Of a stretch of DNA of 64,000 nt, positions 16,187 through 24,334 are shown piece after piece. The notes below the pieces were generated by a model that ran no database searches, was not told the DNA's origin, and was given only the letters and a program-made list of their open reading frames with translations. The position numbers and the translations under genes are program-made. Source of the stretch: QFOX01 sp033763655 (GTDB taxonomy: Bacteria > Pseudomonadota > Alphaproteobacteria > Rickettsiales > UBA3002); assembly GCA_033763655.1 (NCBI GenBank), contig JANRKD010000011.1, forward strand, positions 4,543-68,542, given 5' to 3'. How positions within the stretch are numbered: the stretch's first letter is position 1; each line of letters starts with the position of its first letter.

Positions 16187-17230
16187 ATGACCCTGCGCAT
16201 CCACCCGTTCCAGGCCTCTTCGACCAAACTCGCCGCCGCCTTTTCGGGCTTGCTGGCGTTCGCCTTTTTTCTGCTCGCCTGCGAAATCTACGCCATCACG
16301 CATGGCGCGGCGCTCAACATACCTTTCACGCTGGTGGTACTGGCCATCATCGCGCTGACTTCGCTCGGCCTGTTTGTCATCAGTTTTTATGTCACGCGGC
16401 GCATCAACGCTATTGCCGCCACCGCCCATGCCATCATGGCCACGCGCGATTTGTCGCAACGCATTCCCATCGCTTCGCATTGGGATGATTTCAGCAAACT
16501 TTCGGGCAACCTCAACCTGATGCTGGCCGATATCGAGCAGCTCGTTGCCAGCGTCAAACAGGTGTCGGATAACATCGCCCATGATTTGCGCACGCCCCTC
16601 ACCCGCATGCGCAACCGCATCGAGTATCTGCGCACCGGCGAGGCGGGCAGTATCACCGCCGAGGATTTGACCGGCCTCAGCCGCGAATGCGACGGGCTGC
16701 TCGCCACCTTCAATGCCCTGCTGCGCATCGCCACGATTGAAGCGCGGCGGCACCCCATCCCGTTTGCGGCAGTCAATCTGGCGAATATCCTTCATGATGT
16801 GGGCGAGCTGTATGAGCCGCTGGCCGGCGAAAAATCCATCCATTTCACCTGCCGCGCCGACCCCGTGACCCTCATGGGCGACAAGGACATGCTGTTTCAG
16901 GCCTTCGCCAACCTTCTCGACAATGCCATCAAATACACCCCGCAGGGCGGGGCTGTCAGCGCGACCCTCGTCCGGCACGCGGGCGGCAGCGCCACCCTCA
17001 CGCTGACCGATACAGGCCCGGGCATCCCCGACAGTCATAAACCCAATGTTTTTCGCCGCTTCTACCGGGTGGATGCCTGCCGGAACCAGCCGGGTTCGGG
17101 CCTTGGGTTAAGCCTCGTCATGGCCGTGGTGGCCTCGCACCATGGGCGCATCCGCCTGAGCGACCATGCGCAAGGCGGTCTGTGTGTCACGGTGACATTT
17201 CAGGCACCGCCGACAATTTCTCCGGCTTAA
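16187..17230 (+). CDS. Sensor histidine kinase, EnvZ-like layout without large sensor
   Basis: Membrane histidine kinase of 347 aa, partner of the regulator upstream. Two TM helices (about 16-38 and 46-68) are joined by a loop of only some 8 residues, so there is no periplasmic sensing domain. A HAMP linker follows (about 68-120: RRINAIAATAHAI, SQRIPI). The H-box is NIAHDLRTPLTRMRN (H132). The ATPase domain has the N-box QAFANLLDNAIKYTP, G1 DTGPGIP, F-box VFRRFYRVD and G2 GSGLGLSLV. GGGAG lies about 11 bases before the ATG. The tiny loop suggests it senses the membrane itself or a membrane partner. Confidence 0.92.
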   Translation: MTLRIHPFQASSTKLAAAFSGLLAFAFFLLACEIYAITHGAALNIPFTLVVLAIIALTSLGLFVISFYVTRRINAIAATAHAIMATRDLSQRIPIASHWDDFSKLSGNLNLMLADIEQLVASVKQVSDNIAHDLRTPLTRMRNRIEYLRTGEAGSITAEDLTGLSRECDGLLATFNALLRIATIEARRHPIPFAAVNLANILHDVGELYEPLAGEKSIHFTCRADPVTLMGDKDMLFQAFANLLDNAIKYTPQGGAVSATLVRHAGGSATLTLTDTGPGIPDSHKPNVFRRFYRVDACRNQPGSGLGLSLVMAVVASHHGRIRLSDHAQGGLCVTVTFQAPPTISPA

Positions 17231-17868
17231 AGCGATCCGTTGCGGCGCGCGCGGCGTTTGCAGTGCCATGTATAAACCGCCAGCAGCACCAGCACGAACA
17301 GGAAAATGCCGCCTTTAATCATCGGCAGGTAGGTCACCATCAGCGCCTTGTTCTGGCCGATATAATACCCAAGCGCGATCAGGGTGCTCATCCACAACGC
17401 CCCGCCCAGCGCGGTGTAGAGGAGGAAAGTGCGCCGATCCATCTGCGCCAGCCCGGCGGGAAACGAAATATAATGCCGGATGCCCGGAATCAGCCGCCCG
17501 ATAAAGGTCGACACCGCCCCATGCCGGGCAAAAAACCGCTCCAGCTTGAGGAGTTTTTCGGGCGTCATCAGGAAGTATTTTCCGTAGCGTAAAAACAAGC
17601 CGCGCCCGAAATGCCGCGCAATCCAGTAGTTGAAATACGCGCCGCCGATCGTGCCGATAATGCTGGCTATCAGGGTGCCAAGCAGCGGCAGTTTGCCCTG
17701 CTGAACCAGATAACCTGCCGGGATCATCGTGATTTCCGACGGAATCGGCATGAAAGTGGATTCAAGAAAGGTCATGATGAAAATGCCGAGCACACCAAGA
17801 TGCTCAACAAACGCCACCAACCATTGAACGATTGCGTCAAACCATGCGGCCAAAGCTTCCAAAATCAC
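17227..17868 (-). CDS. DedA/SNARE-associated-fold membrane protein
   Basis: DedA-family integral membrane protein, 213 aa from GTG 17868 (AAAGGAT a few bases upstream; the longer frame to 18075 runs through the next gene). DedA proteins are proposed lipid flippases or transporters acting on undecaprenyl phosphate or phosphatidylethanolamine. Family features: FIMTFLESTFMPIPSEITMIPAG, GTLIASIIGTIGGAYFNYWIARHFGR, and the signature FFARHGAVSTFIGRLIPGIRHYISFPAG followed by M-x-x-x-x-F. Hydrophobic segments match four to five TM helices, and the tail is basic (CKRRARRNG). Its end overlaps the kinase gene by 4 bases (convergent). It probably shares a transcript with the OsmC-like gene, 46 bases upstream. 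Confidence 0.9.
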   Translation of the reverse strand: MILEALAAWFDAIVQWLVAFVEHLGVLGIFIMTFLESTFMPIPSEITMIPAGYLVQQGKLPLLGTLIASIIGTIGGAYFNYWIARHFGRGLFLRYGKYFLMTPEKLLKLERFFARHGAVSTFIGRLIPGIRHYISFPAGLAQMDRRTFLLYTALGGALWMSTLIALGYYIGQNKALMVTYLPMIKGGIFLFVLVLLAVYTWHCKRRARRNGSL

Positions 17869-17914
17869 CGATCCTTTTCGTGCGCCATCTAGATGGGTCA
17901 AGCCCTGACCGATG

Positions 17915-18337
17915 TCAAGCAGTTGCCGCCGCCGCCCAGTTAAAGGTGACGGGCACCGCAATGTCGGGGTGCAGGCTATAATGTACAGGACAGTGTTTCG
18001 CTGCGTCGATGAAGTGCTGCCGCTGCGCGTCATCGAGTGCCAATGGCACAGTAATTTCGACTGCCAGCCTGCCAATGCGACGCACAGGCGCCTTCACCAT
18101 TTCCTTGGTGACCGTGACGCTCGCCCCGCGCAGATCAAGCGCCAGCTTACGGGCGGTAATTCCCATAATCGTCAGCATGCAGCTGCCAAGCGCGGTGGCC
18201 ACAAGATCGGTAGGCGAAAAGCTCTCACCCTGGCCGTGGTTATCTTTCGGTGCATCCGTCACCAGCACCGTCCCCGAGGGCATATGGGTCGCCGCGCAGC
18301 GCAACTCCCCCTGATACGCGATATGTATTTCAACCAT
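17915..18337 (-). CDS. OsmC-family protein
   Basis: OsmC/YhfA-type protein, 140 aa, of the thiol peroxidase-like OsmC/Ohr superfamily. GGGGAGG lies 6 bases before the ATG at 18337. The family pattern is ESFSPTDLVATALGSCMLTIMG with the conserved Cys, and CPVHYSLHPDIAV with the second Cys. These two cysteines form the redox pair in peroxide-detoxifying members. The YhfA branch has unclear function. Divergent from the ABC-F gene, with a 148-base promoter region between them. Confidence 0.9.
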   Translation of the reverse strand: MVEIHIAYQGELRCAATHMPSGTVLVTDAPKDNHGQGESFSPTDLVATALGSCMLTIMGITARKLALDLRGASVTVTKEMVKAPVRRIGRLAVEITVPLALDDAQRQHFIDAAKHCPVHYSLHPDIAVPVTFNWAAAATA

Positions 18338-18485
18338 CGAACGCCTCCCCTGTTCGCCAAGTTTCATATGCAGGATAACGCCGCAAAGCAAGCGCCCGCG
18401 CAAAAACAGCCACAACAAGGGTTGACCTTGCGCCCCGCCGCCACTAGGTTGCGCCACTTTTTATCACCCCCTACCATAGGGCATC

Positions 18486-20321
18486 ATGCTCAGCATTCAG
18501 GACTTAACTTACCGCGTCGGCGGCCGCACATTGCTCGACCATGCATCACTCTCCATTGGGTCGGGGCAACGCGTGGGGCTGGTCGGGCCGAACGGCATTG
18601 GCAAATCCACGCTCTTTAAACTGATTGCGGGCGAACTGGTGGCCGATGGCGGGGAAATCAACCTGATTAAAAACGCCAGCATCGGCTGGGTACGTCAGGA
18701 TCTGCCCGAGGACGACACGCCGCTGATTGACATTGTGCTCGCCGCCGATACCGAGCGCGCGGCGCTGATGCTGGAGGCCGAAACCGTCGAGGATCCCGAC
18801 CGCATGGCCTATATCTACACCCGCCTCGACGAAATCGACGCCTACGACGCCCCCTCGCGCGCGGCGAGCATTCTCGCCGGTCTGGGCTTCGACAGTAACG
18901 CCCAACTGCGCCCCATTTCCGACTTCTCGGGTGGGTGGCGCATGCGCGTCGCCCTTGCCGCCACCCTGTTCCGTCAACCCAACCTACTGATGCTCGACGA
19001 ACCGACCAACCACCTTGATTTTGAGGCAATGGTCTGGCTCGAAAACTACCTGATGCGCTATAAGGAAACACTGCTCATCATCAGCCATGACCGCGACATC
19101 CTGAACAAAACCGTCACCCATATCCTGCATATGGAAGACAAAAAACTCAACGCCTACACCGGCACCTACGACGAATTCGAACGCCGCCGCGCCGAGCGCC
19201 TGCTCAATCAGGCCGCACTGCGCGAAAAGCAGCTCAAGCAAAAAGCGCACATGCAGAAATTCGTCGATCGCTTTGGCGCCACGGCCAGCAAGGCGCGGCA
19301 AGCACAAAGCCGCCTTAAGGCTATCCAGAAAATGGATATTGTCGATGCCGTGATGGCCGACCGCGTCACCGCCTTTGTCTTTCCGGAACCGCAAGAATTG
19401 CGCTCGCCACTCATGACCCTCGACCATGTCGATGCAGGCTACGAAACCGGCAAACCCATCTTAAAGAAGCTGAATCTACGCATCGACATGGATGACCGCA
19501 TCGCCCTGCTCGGCGCAAACGGCAACGGGAAGTCAACGCTGGTCAAGCTGCTCTCGGGGCGCCTGCCGCCGCTTGCGGGCGACATTGTTCAATCAGGCAA
19601 ACTCAAAGTTGGTTACTTCGCGCAGTTCCAGACCGACGAGCTCGATGTCAGCAAAACGCCCTACCAGATCATGCAGGAAGCGATGATCGGCGTGCCTGAG
19701 CCGCGCGTGCGCGGGGCGCTGGGCAAATTCGGCTTCGACAAGGATAAAGCCGATACTCTGGTAGGAAACTGCTCGGGTGGCGAGAAAGCGCGCCTGCTTT
19801 TCTGCCTTATGAGCTACGACGCGCCGCACATCCTGCTGCTCGACGAACCGACCAACCACCTTGATATCGACGCCCGCGAAGCCCTCATGCAGGCACTCAA
19901 CAACTATACCGGCGCAGTTATCCTCGTCAGCCACGACCCGCATCTGGTCGAAAACGTCGCCGACCGCTTGTGGCTGGTCGCCGACGGCACCTGCGTCCCG
20001 TATGACGACGATCTTGAAGGCTACCGCAAGCTTATCGTCGCCCAACGCAAGCGCGAGCGTGAAAGCGCCAAGAAGGAAGCCCGCCGTAGCAAGAATGATA
20101 AAAAATCAGGTGCCAACGCCAGCGAGCGCGAAGCAGAAAAGCTCGAAGAAGCTGTGCGCATGCTCGTCGAGAAAAAAGACGAAATGGAAAATGAGTTGGC
20201 CAATTGCAGCACCGCAGGCGATGCAGGCCAACTGGTGCGCCTCAATAATAGCTACAACCAATTGCAAAAAGAACTGGCCGAAGCCGAGGCCAAACTCGAA
20301 GCCTTCATTGCGCAATTATAG
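18486..20321 (+). CDS. ABC-F family ATPase (YheS/Uup-like)
   Basis: Ribosome-associated ABC-F protein, 611 aa, no membrane domain. The first ATPase domain has GPNGIGKST (Walker A), signature FSGGWRMRVALA and Walker B LLMLDEPTNHLDF. The second has GANGNGKST, signature CSGGEKARLLF and ILLLDEPTNHLDI. Between them lies the charged helical linker (ERRRAERLLNQAALREKQLKQKAHMQKFVDRFG) that reaches into the ribosomal tRNA site. The C-terminal 80 residues form a Lys/Glu-rich coiled coil. The SGGWRM signature points to the YheS/Uup side of the family, which resolves stalled or difficult translation. No sign of an antibiotic-resistance role. Confidence 0.92.
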   Translation: MLSIQDLTYRVGGRTLLDHASLSIGSGQRVGLVGPNGIGKSTLFKLIAGELVADGGEINLIKNASIGWVRQDLPEDDTPLIDIVLAADTERAALMLEAETVEDPDRMAYIYTRLDEIDAYDAPSRAASILAGLGFDSNAQLRPISDFSGGWRMRVALAATLFRQPNLLMLDEPTNHLDFEAMVWLENYLMRYKETLLIISHDRDILNKTVTHILHMEDKKLNAYTGTYDEFERRRAERLLNQAALREKQLKQKAHMQKFVDRFGATASKARQAQSRLKAIQKMDIVDAVMADRVTAFVFPEPQELRSPLMTLDHVDAGYETGKPILKKLNLRIDMDDRIALLGANGNGKSTLVKLLSGRLPPLAGDIVQSGKLKVGYFAQFQTDELDVSKTPYQIMQEAMIGVPEPRVRGALGKFGFDKDKADTLVGNCSGGEKARLLFCLMSYDAPHILLLDEPTNHLDIDAREALMQALNNYTGAVILVSHDPHLVENVADRLWLVADGTCVPYDDDLEGYRKLIVAQRKRERESAKKEARRSKNDKKSGANASEREAEKLEEAVRMLVEKKDEMENELANCSTAGDAGQLVRLNNSYNQLQKELAEAEAKLEAFIAQL

Positions 20322-20395
20322 GTAGCAATTATTACTGGCATTTGCACGCGACCTCAGGCTATACGTTATGGCATCTTCTGGAAGTATTCCCCTGC

Positions 20396-20409
20396 TTGAC
20401 GCAAATCAA
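20396..20409 (+). promoter_or_regulatory. FNR-type box before the cbb3 operon
   Basis: TTGAC-GCAA-ATCAA, one mismatch from the FNR consensus TTGAT-N4-ATCAA. Its centre (20402.5) lies about 40 bases before the expected start from the TATAGA element at 20429-20434. This is the class II activator position. The first gene begins at 20456. A CRP/FNR regulator with a matching E-x-x-S-R recognition helix is encoded at 30377-31081. Confidence 0.75.
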
Positions 20410-20455
20410 GACACTGAAACCAAAGCTTTATAGATTGCCCGCTAAAGGATGATTC

Positions 20456-21106
20456 GTGGAAGCATTACTGGCGCATTGTACGGCGGCGTTCTCCCAACAT
20501 GGGGGCCTGTTTGCCGTATTTTTTCTGGGCGGGTTGATGGGTGGCTTCACCCATTGCCTCGCCATGTGCGGGCCGATGGTGGCGGGGCAATCTGCCTGCG
20601 CAGGCGGCTGCCGCAAACCGGCGCAGAACGCCTCACAATTCACCTATCACCTCGGACGGCTGACCACCTACGGCGCGCTGGGCTTCGCCGCCGCCCTCTT
20701 CGCCCGGCAGATTGCCGCGTGGCCGTTCTGGCCGCTGCTTTCCTCGGCGATGCTGGTGCTGGCGGGCCTCATGTTCCTTGCCAGCAGCCTTCCTGCCAGC
20801 CAGCCGCGTTCGCTATGCAGCGTTTCAGCACGCAGCAACTACCTGCGCGGCACGCTGATGGGCTTTATGCCCTGCGGTCTGATCTATGCCGCACTGATGA
20901 TGGCGGCAACGCTGGCCAATCCGCTTGCAGGCATGCTGGCGATGTGGCTCTTCACGCTGGGGACGGTTCCCGCCCTACTGCTGGCCAGCGGCAGCGCCGC
21001 GTTGTTAAGCCGCAAATGGCAACAGACGACACAAACCATCGGTCGTGCGATGATGGCAGTCAATGGTGTAACGCTTCTGGTAATGGCCGCCGGAATTATA
21101 AAATGA
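20456..21106 (+). CDS. DsbD_2/TauE-SafE-like membrane protein of cbb3 cluster
   Basis: Polytopic membrane protein of 216 aa, of the family annotated as sulfite exporter TauE/SafE or DsbD_2 (cytochrome c biogenesis-like), which often sits beside cbb3 oxidase genes and may handle copper or thiols. Start is GTG 20456 with AAAGGAT upstream. About six TM helices. Conserved features: GGLMGGFTHCLAMCGPMV with two Cys in the first helix pair, and RGTLMGFMPCGLIYAALMMA with another Cys. A further Cys cluster lies in the first loop (SACAGGC). It heads the operon 17 bases before ccoN and directly after the FNR-type box, so anaerobic/microaerobic induction is likely. Confidence 0.85.
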   Translation: MEALLAHCTAAFSQHGGLFAVFFLGGLMGGFTHCLAMCGPMVAGQSACAGGCRKPAQNASQFTYHLGRLTTYGALGFAAALFARQIAAWPFWPLLSSAMLVLAGLMFLASSLPASQPRSLCSVSARSNYLRGTLMGFMPCGLIYAALMMAATLANPLAGMLAMWLFTLGTVPALLLASGSAALLSRKWQQTTQTIGRAMMAVNGVTLLVMAAGIIK

Positions 21107-21123
21107 AATGATGAGGTAATCCC

Positions 21124-22572
21124 ATGCAAACCGCAACGCGCGTCGCCCCGCAATACAACGACGAAATCGTCAAAAAATTTACCATCGCCGCCTTGTTCTG
21201 GGGCACGGTGGGGATGCTGGTCGGGCTGGTGATTGCCCTGCAACTGGCCTTCCCCGAGCTCAACTTCGAGCCTTACCTCAGCTTTGGCCGTTTGCGCCCC
21301 GTCCACACCTCGGGCGTGGTGTTTGCCTTTGGCGGCAACGTGCTGTTTGCCACCTCCTACTTCATCGTGCAGCGCACCTGCCGCACGCGGCTATGGAACG
21401 ATAAACTCGCCTTTTTCACCTTCTGGGGCTACCAGCTTTTCATCGTCATGGCAGCGCTGGGCTATGTGCTGGGCGTCACGCAGGGCAAGGAATACGCCGA
21501 GCCGGAATGGTACGCCGATTTGTGGCTGACCGTGGTCTGGGTCGCCTACCTGCTGATTTTCATGATGACGCTTAAAAACCGCGAGGAGCCGCATATCTAT
21601 GTTGCTAACTGGTTCTTCCTTGCCTTCATCGTCACCGTTGCGGTGCTGCATCTGGTGAACGGCGTCAGCATCCCCGTATCACTCATGGGCGCGAAAAGCG
21701 TGCCGCTCTGGGGTGGTGTACAATCGGCACTCATCCAGTGGTGGTATGGGCATAATGCCGTCGGTTTCTTCCTGACGGCGGGCTTTCTGGGCATCATGTA
21801 TTACTTCATCCCCAAACGCGCCAACCGCCCGGTCTATTCCTACCGCCTGTCGATCCTGCATTTCTGGTCGCTGATCTTCATCTATATCTGGGCGGGGCCG
21901 CACCATCTGCATTACACCGCGCTTCCGGACTGGGCGCAAACGCTCGGCATGACCTTCTCCATCATGCTGTGGATGCCCAGCTGGGGCGGGATGATTAACG
22001 GCATCATGACCCTCTCGGGCGCGTGGAACAAATTGCGCGACGACCCGGTGCTGCGCTTCATGATTGTGGCGCTCGCCTTCTACGGCATGAGCACGTTCGA
22101 GGGGCCGTTGATGTCGATTAAAGCCGTCAACTCGCTGTCGCACTACACGGACTGGACGGTCGGCCACGTCCATTCGGGCGCGCTGGGCTGGGTGGCCTTC
22201 ATCAGCTTCGGGGCGATTTATCACCTCGTGCCGGTGCTATGGAAAAAGAAAGAGCTTTATTCCATGCGCCTCGTCAACATCCATCTCTGGGTAGCGACGA
22301 TCGGCATTGTGCTTTACATCACCGCCATGTGGGTGGCCGGCATCATGCAGGGGCTGATGTGGCGGGCGTATGACGCCATGGGCTTCCTCGAATACTCCTT
22401 CGTCGAAACCGTGGATGCGATGCACCCCTACTATATCATCCGTGCGCTGGGCGGGCTGCTCTATCTCGGCGGCATGCTCATCATGGTTTATAACTGCTGG
22501 AAAACAATCACCGGATGCAGCCAGCAATGCGGCGCGTGCGGGTGCAAGGAGAAGGAGGCGGCCAATGCTTAA
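21124..22572 (+). CDS. ccoN: cbb3-type cytochrome c oxidase subunit I
   Basis: Catalytic subunit of the cbb3 oxidase, 482 aa. It carries low-spin heme b, high-spin heme b3 and CuB, and reduces O2 at low oxygen tension in the inner membrane. Visible features: RPVHTSGVVFAFGGN with a heme-ligand His, QWWYGHNAVGFFLTAGFLGIMYYFIPK with the CuB His and cross-linked Tyr region, AGPHHLHYTALPDW with the paired His, and HYTDWTVGHVHSGALGW. GAGGTAA lies before the ATG. The end overlaps ccoO by 8 bases. Odd: the C-terminus extends into a Cys-rich tail (CSQQCGACGCKEKE) not expected in standard CcoN. Confidence 0.96.
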   Translation: MQTATRVAPQYNDEIVKKFTIAALFWGTVGMLVGLVIALQLAFPELNFEPYLSFGRLRPVHTSGVVFAFGGNVLFATSYFIVQRTCRTRLWNDKLAFFTFWGYQLFIVMAALGYVLGVTQGKEYAEPEWYADLWLTVVWVAYLLIFMMTLKNREEPHIYVANWFFLAFIVTVAVLHLVNGVSIPVSLMGAKSVPLWGGVQSALIQWWYGHNAVGFFLTAGFLGIMYYFIPKRANRPVYSYRLSILHFWSLIFIYIWAGPHHLHYTALPDWAQTLGMTFSIMLWMPSWGGMINGIMTLSGAWNKLRDDPVLRFMIVALAFYGMSTFEGPLMSIKAVNSLSHYTDWTVGHVHSGALGWVAFISFGAIYHLVPVLWKKKELYSMRLVNIHLWVATIGIVLYITAMWVAGIMQGLMWRAYDAMGFLEYSFVETVDAMHPYYIIRALGGLLYLGGMLIMVYNCWKTITGCSQQCGACGCKEKEAANA

Positions 22573-23293
22573 GCATCACGCAAAACTGGAGCGTAACTCC
22601 ATCTGGCTGCTGGTGGGCATCATCCTCGTCGTCGCCATCGGCGGGCTGGTCGAGATTGTGCCGCTGTTTCGCATCGAAACCACCATCGAGAAAGTCAGCG
22701 GCATGCGTCCGTTCACTCCGCTGGAGCTGACCGGGCAGCAAATCTACATCCGCGAGAACTGCTCTTCCTGCCACAGCCAGCAGATTCGTCCGCTGCGTGA
22801 TGAAGTCGAACGCTACGGGCATTATTCGTTGGCGGCGGAAAGCATGTACGACCACCCATTCCTGTGGGGCAGCAAGCGCACCGGGCCAGATTTGGCCCGC
22901 GTCGGCGGCAAATACTCGGATGAATGGCACGCCGCCCACCTCACCAACCCGCGCCATGTCGTGCCCGAATCCATCATGCCTTCCTACGGATTCCTGAGGA
23001 ACCATACGGCGAAGCTGCGTGAAACCGCCGCGCTGATGCAGGCCTACCGCACGACGGGCGTCCCCTACACCGATGCGATGATCGAAAACGCCTACCACGA
23101 TGGCGTCGCGCAGGCCCATGCCACGGCGGATGCGACGGGGCTGAACGAGCGTTACGGCCAGAAAGTCATCCTGCGTGATTTCGACGGGCAGCCCAACTTC
23201 GTGTCGGAGATGGACGCGCTGGTTGCTTACCTGCAAACGCTCGGCACGCTGGCCGACATCAAAAACTACCAGATTGAGGAGTCAAAACCATGA
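22565..23293 (+). CDS. ccoO: cbb3 oxidase monoheme cytochrome c subunit
   Basis: Subunit II of the cbb3 oxidase, 242 aa, start ATG 22565 overlapping ccoN. One N-terminal TM anchor (about 12-34) holds a periplasmic cytochrome domain with a single heme-c site CSSCH at 66-70, followed by QIRPLRDEVERYGHYS. The axial Met is in SIMPSYGFL. It passes electrons from CcoP to the binuclear centre. Family motif RTGPDLARVGGKYSDEWHAAHL is intact and length is typical. Stop codon overlaps the start of ccoQ as ATGA. Confidence 0.95.
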   Translation: MLKHHAKLERNSIWLLVGIILVVAIGGLVEIVPLFRIETTIEKVSGMRPFTPLELTGQQIYIRENCSSCHSQQIRPLRDEVERYGHYSLAAESMYDHPFLWGSKRTGPDLARVGGKYSDEWHAAHLTNPRHVVPESIMPSYGFLRNHTAKLRETAALMQAYRTTGVPYTDAMIENAYHDGVAQAHATADATGLNERYGQKVILRDFDGQPNFVSEMDALVAYLQTLGTLADIKNYQIEESKP

Positions 23294-23445
23294 TGGCCCT
23301 TGTCGCTGAGTACGCACCCGTCGCCGGGCTGCTGTTTTTCTTCACCGTCTTTGTCGGCATCGCCCTGTGGGCATGGCGGCCAGGCGCCAAGAGCACATTT
23401 CAACGGCTGGGCATGATCCCGCTGAAGGAGGATACCCATGGTTGA
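23290..23445 (+). CDS. ccoQ: cbb3 oxidase small subunit CcoQ
   Basis: Small membrane protein of 51 aa, missed by many ORF thresholds. One TM helix (about 11-30: VAGLLFFFTVFVGIALWAW) followed by a short basic-polar tail ending LKEDTHG. CcoQ stabilises the oxidase core and its link to CcoP. ATG overlaps the ccoO stop (ATGA) and the stop overlaps the start of ccoP by 8 bases, so expression is translationally coupled. Confidence 0.9.
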   Translation: MMALVAEYAPVAGLLFFFTVFVGIALWAWRPGAKSTFQRLGMIPLKEDTHG

Positions 23446-24331
23446 TCCACAAAAACCCGTCGAGCGCGACGCCCATACCGGCGTGGAAACCACCGGCCAC
23501 GAGTGGGACGGCATCAAGGAGTTGAACCTGCCCGCGCCGCGCTGGTGGCTGATAGTGTTCCTCCTGTGCTGCATCTGGGCAGTGGGCTATTGGGTGGTCT
23601 ATCCCGCATGGCCGACGCTCTCGGGCAGCGGCACACGCGGCGGCACCCCCGGCATTCAGGGCTGGACGCAATATAAAAAACTGGCGCAGGAGCAATCGGA
23701 GATTGCCGCCCGTCGCGGTGAATTCGCCGAAAAAATCCAGCAGCACACCCTGGCCGAAATCCAGAAAGATCCGGAGCTTTATGCCTTCGCGGTGGCGGGC
23801 GGCAGAACCATGTTCAAAGAAAACTGCTCGGCCTGCCACGGCACCGGTGCGGCGGGCGGGCGCGGCTATCCCAACCTCAACGACGATGACTGGTTGTGGG
23901 GCGGCGACCTTGCCTCCATCTACCACACCATCAAAGCGGGCGTCCGTTCCACGCACGAGGATACGCGCAGCTCGCAGATGCCTGCCTTCGGGGAAATGCT
24001 GAAAAAGGATGACATCGCAACCCTCGCCGATCAGGTGCTCAGCCTCTCAGGCGGCAAAGGCGGCAGCGAGGCCGGGGCGGCTCTGTTCGCGCAGAATTGT
24101 TCCGCCTGTCATGGGGCCGAGGGCAAGGGCGACCGCGCCCTTGGCGCCCCCAACCTCGCCGATGCCATCTGGCTCTACGGCGGCGACCGGGCGAGCATCG
24201 CGCAGCAGATTACCCTGCCGCGTCATGGGGTGATGCCCACCTGGGAATCACGCCTGCCCGACGCCACCATCAAGCAGCTTTCGATTTATGTCCATTCACT
24301 CGGCGGGGGTGAGGCAACGCCTGCAGAGTAA
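23438..24331 (+). CDS. ccoP: cbb3 oxidase diheme cytochrome c subunit
   Basis: Diheme electron-entry subunit, 297 aa. N-terminal cytoplasmic part with HEWDGIKELNLPAPRWW, typical of CcoP, then a TM helix (about 36-56). Two cytochrome c domains follow, with heme sites CSACH at 130-134 and 221-225. Axial Met candidates lie in SSQMPAFGEML and HGVMPTWESRLP. AAGGAGG lies 6 bases before the ATG. It precedes ccoG by 3 bases. Confidence 0.95.
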   Translation: MVDPQKPVERDAHTGVETTGHEWDGIKELNLPAPRWWLIVFLLCCIWAVGYWVVYPAWPTLSGSGTRGGTPGIQGWTQYKKLAQEQSEIAARRGEFAEKIQQHTLAEIQKDPELYAFAVAGGRTMFKENCSACHGTGAAGGRGYPNLNDDDWLWGGDLASIYHTIKAGVRSTHEDTRSSQMPAFGEMLKKDDIATLADQVLSLSGGKGGSEAGAALFAQNCSACHGAEGKGDRALGAPNLADAIWLYGGDRASIAQQITLPRHGVMPTWESRLPDATIKQLSIYVHSLGGGEATPAE

Positions 24332-24334
24332 CCG

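Noticed and set aside
16145..17038. Minus-strand frame of 297 codons opposite the histidine kinase
   Set aside because: The kinase has all H, N, G1, F and G2 boxes; the opposite frame has none of the features of a protein.
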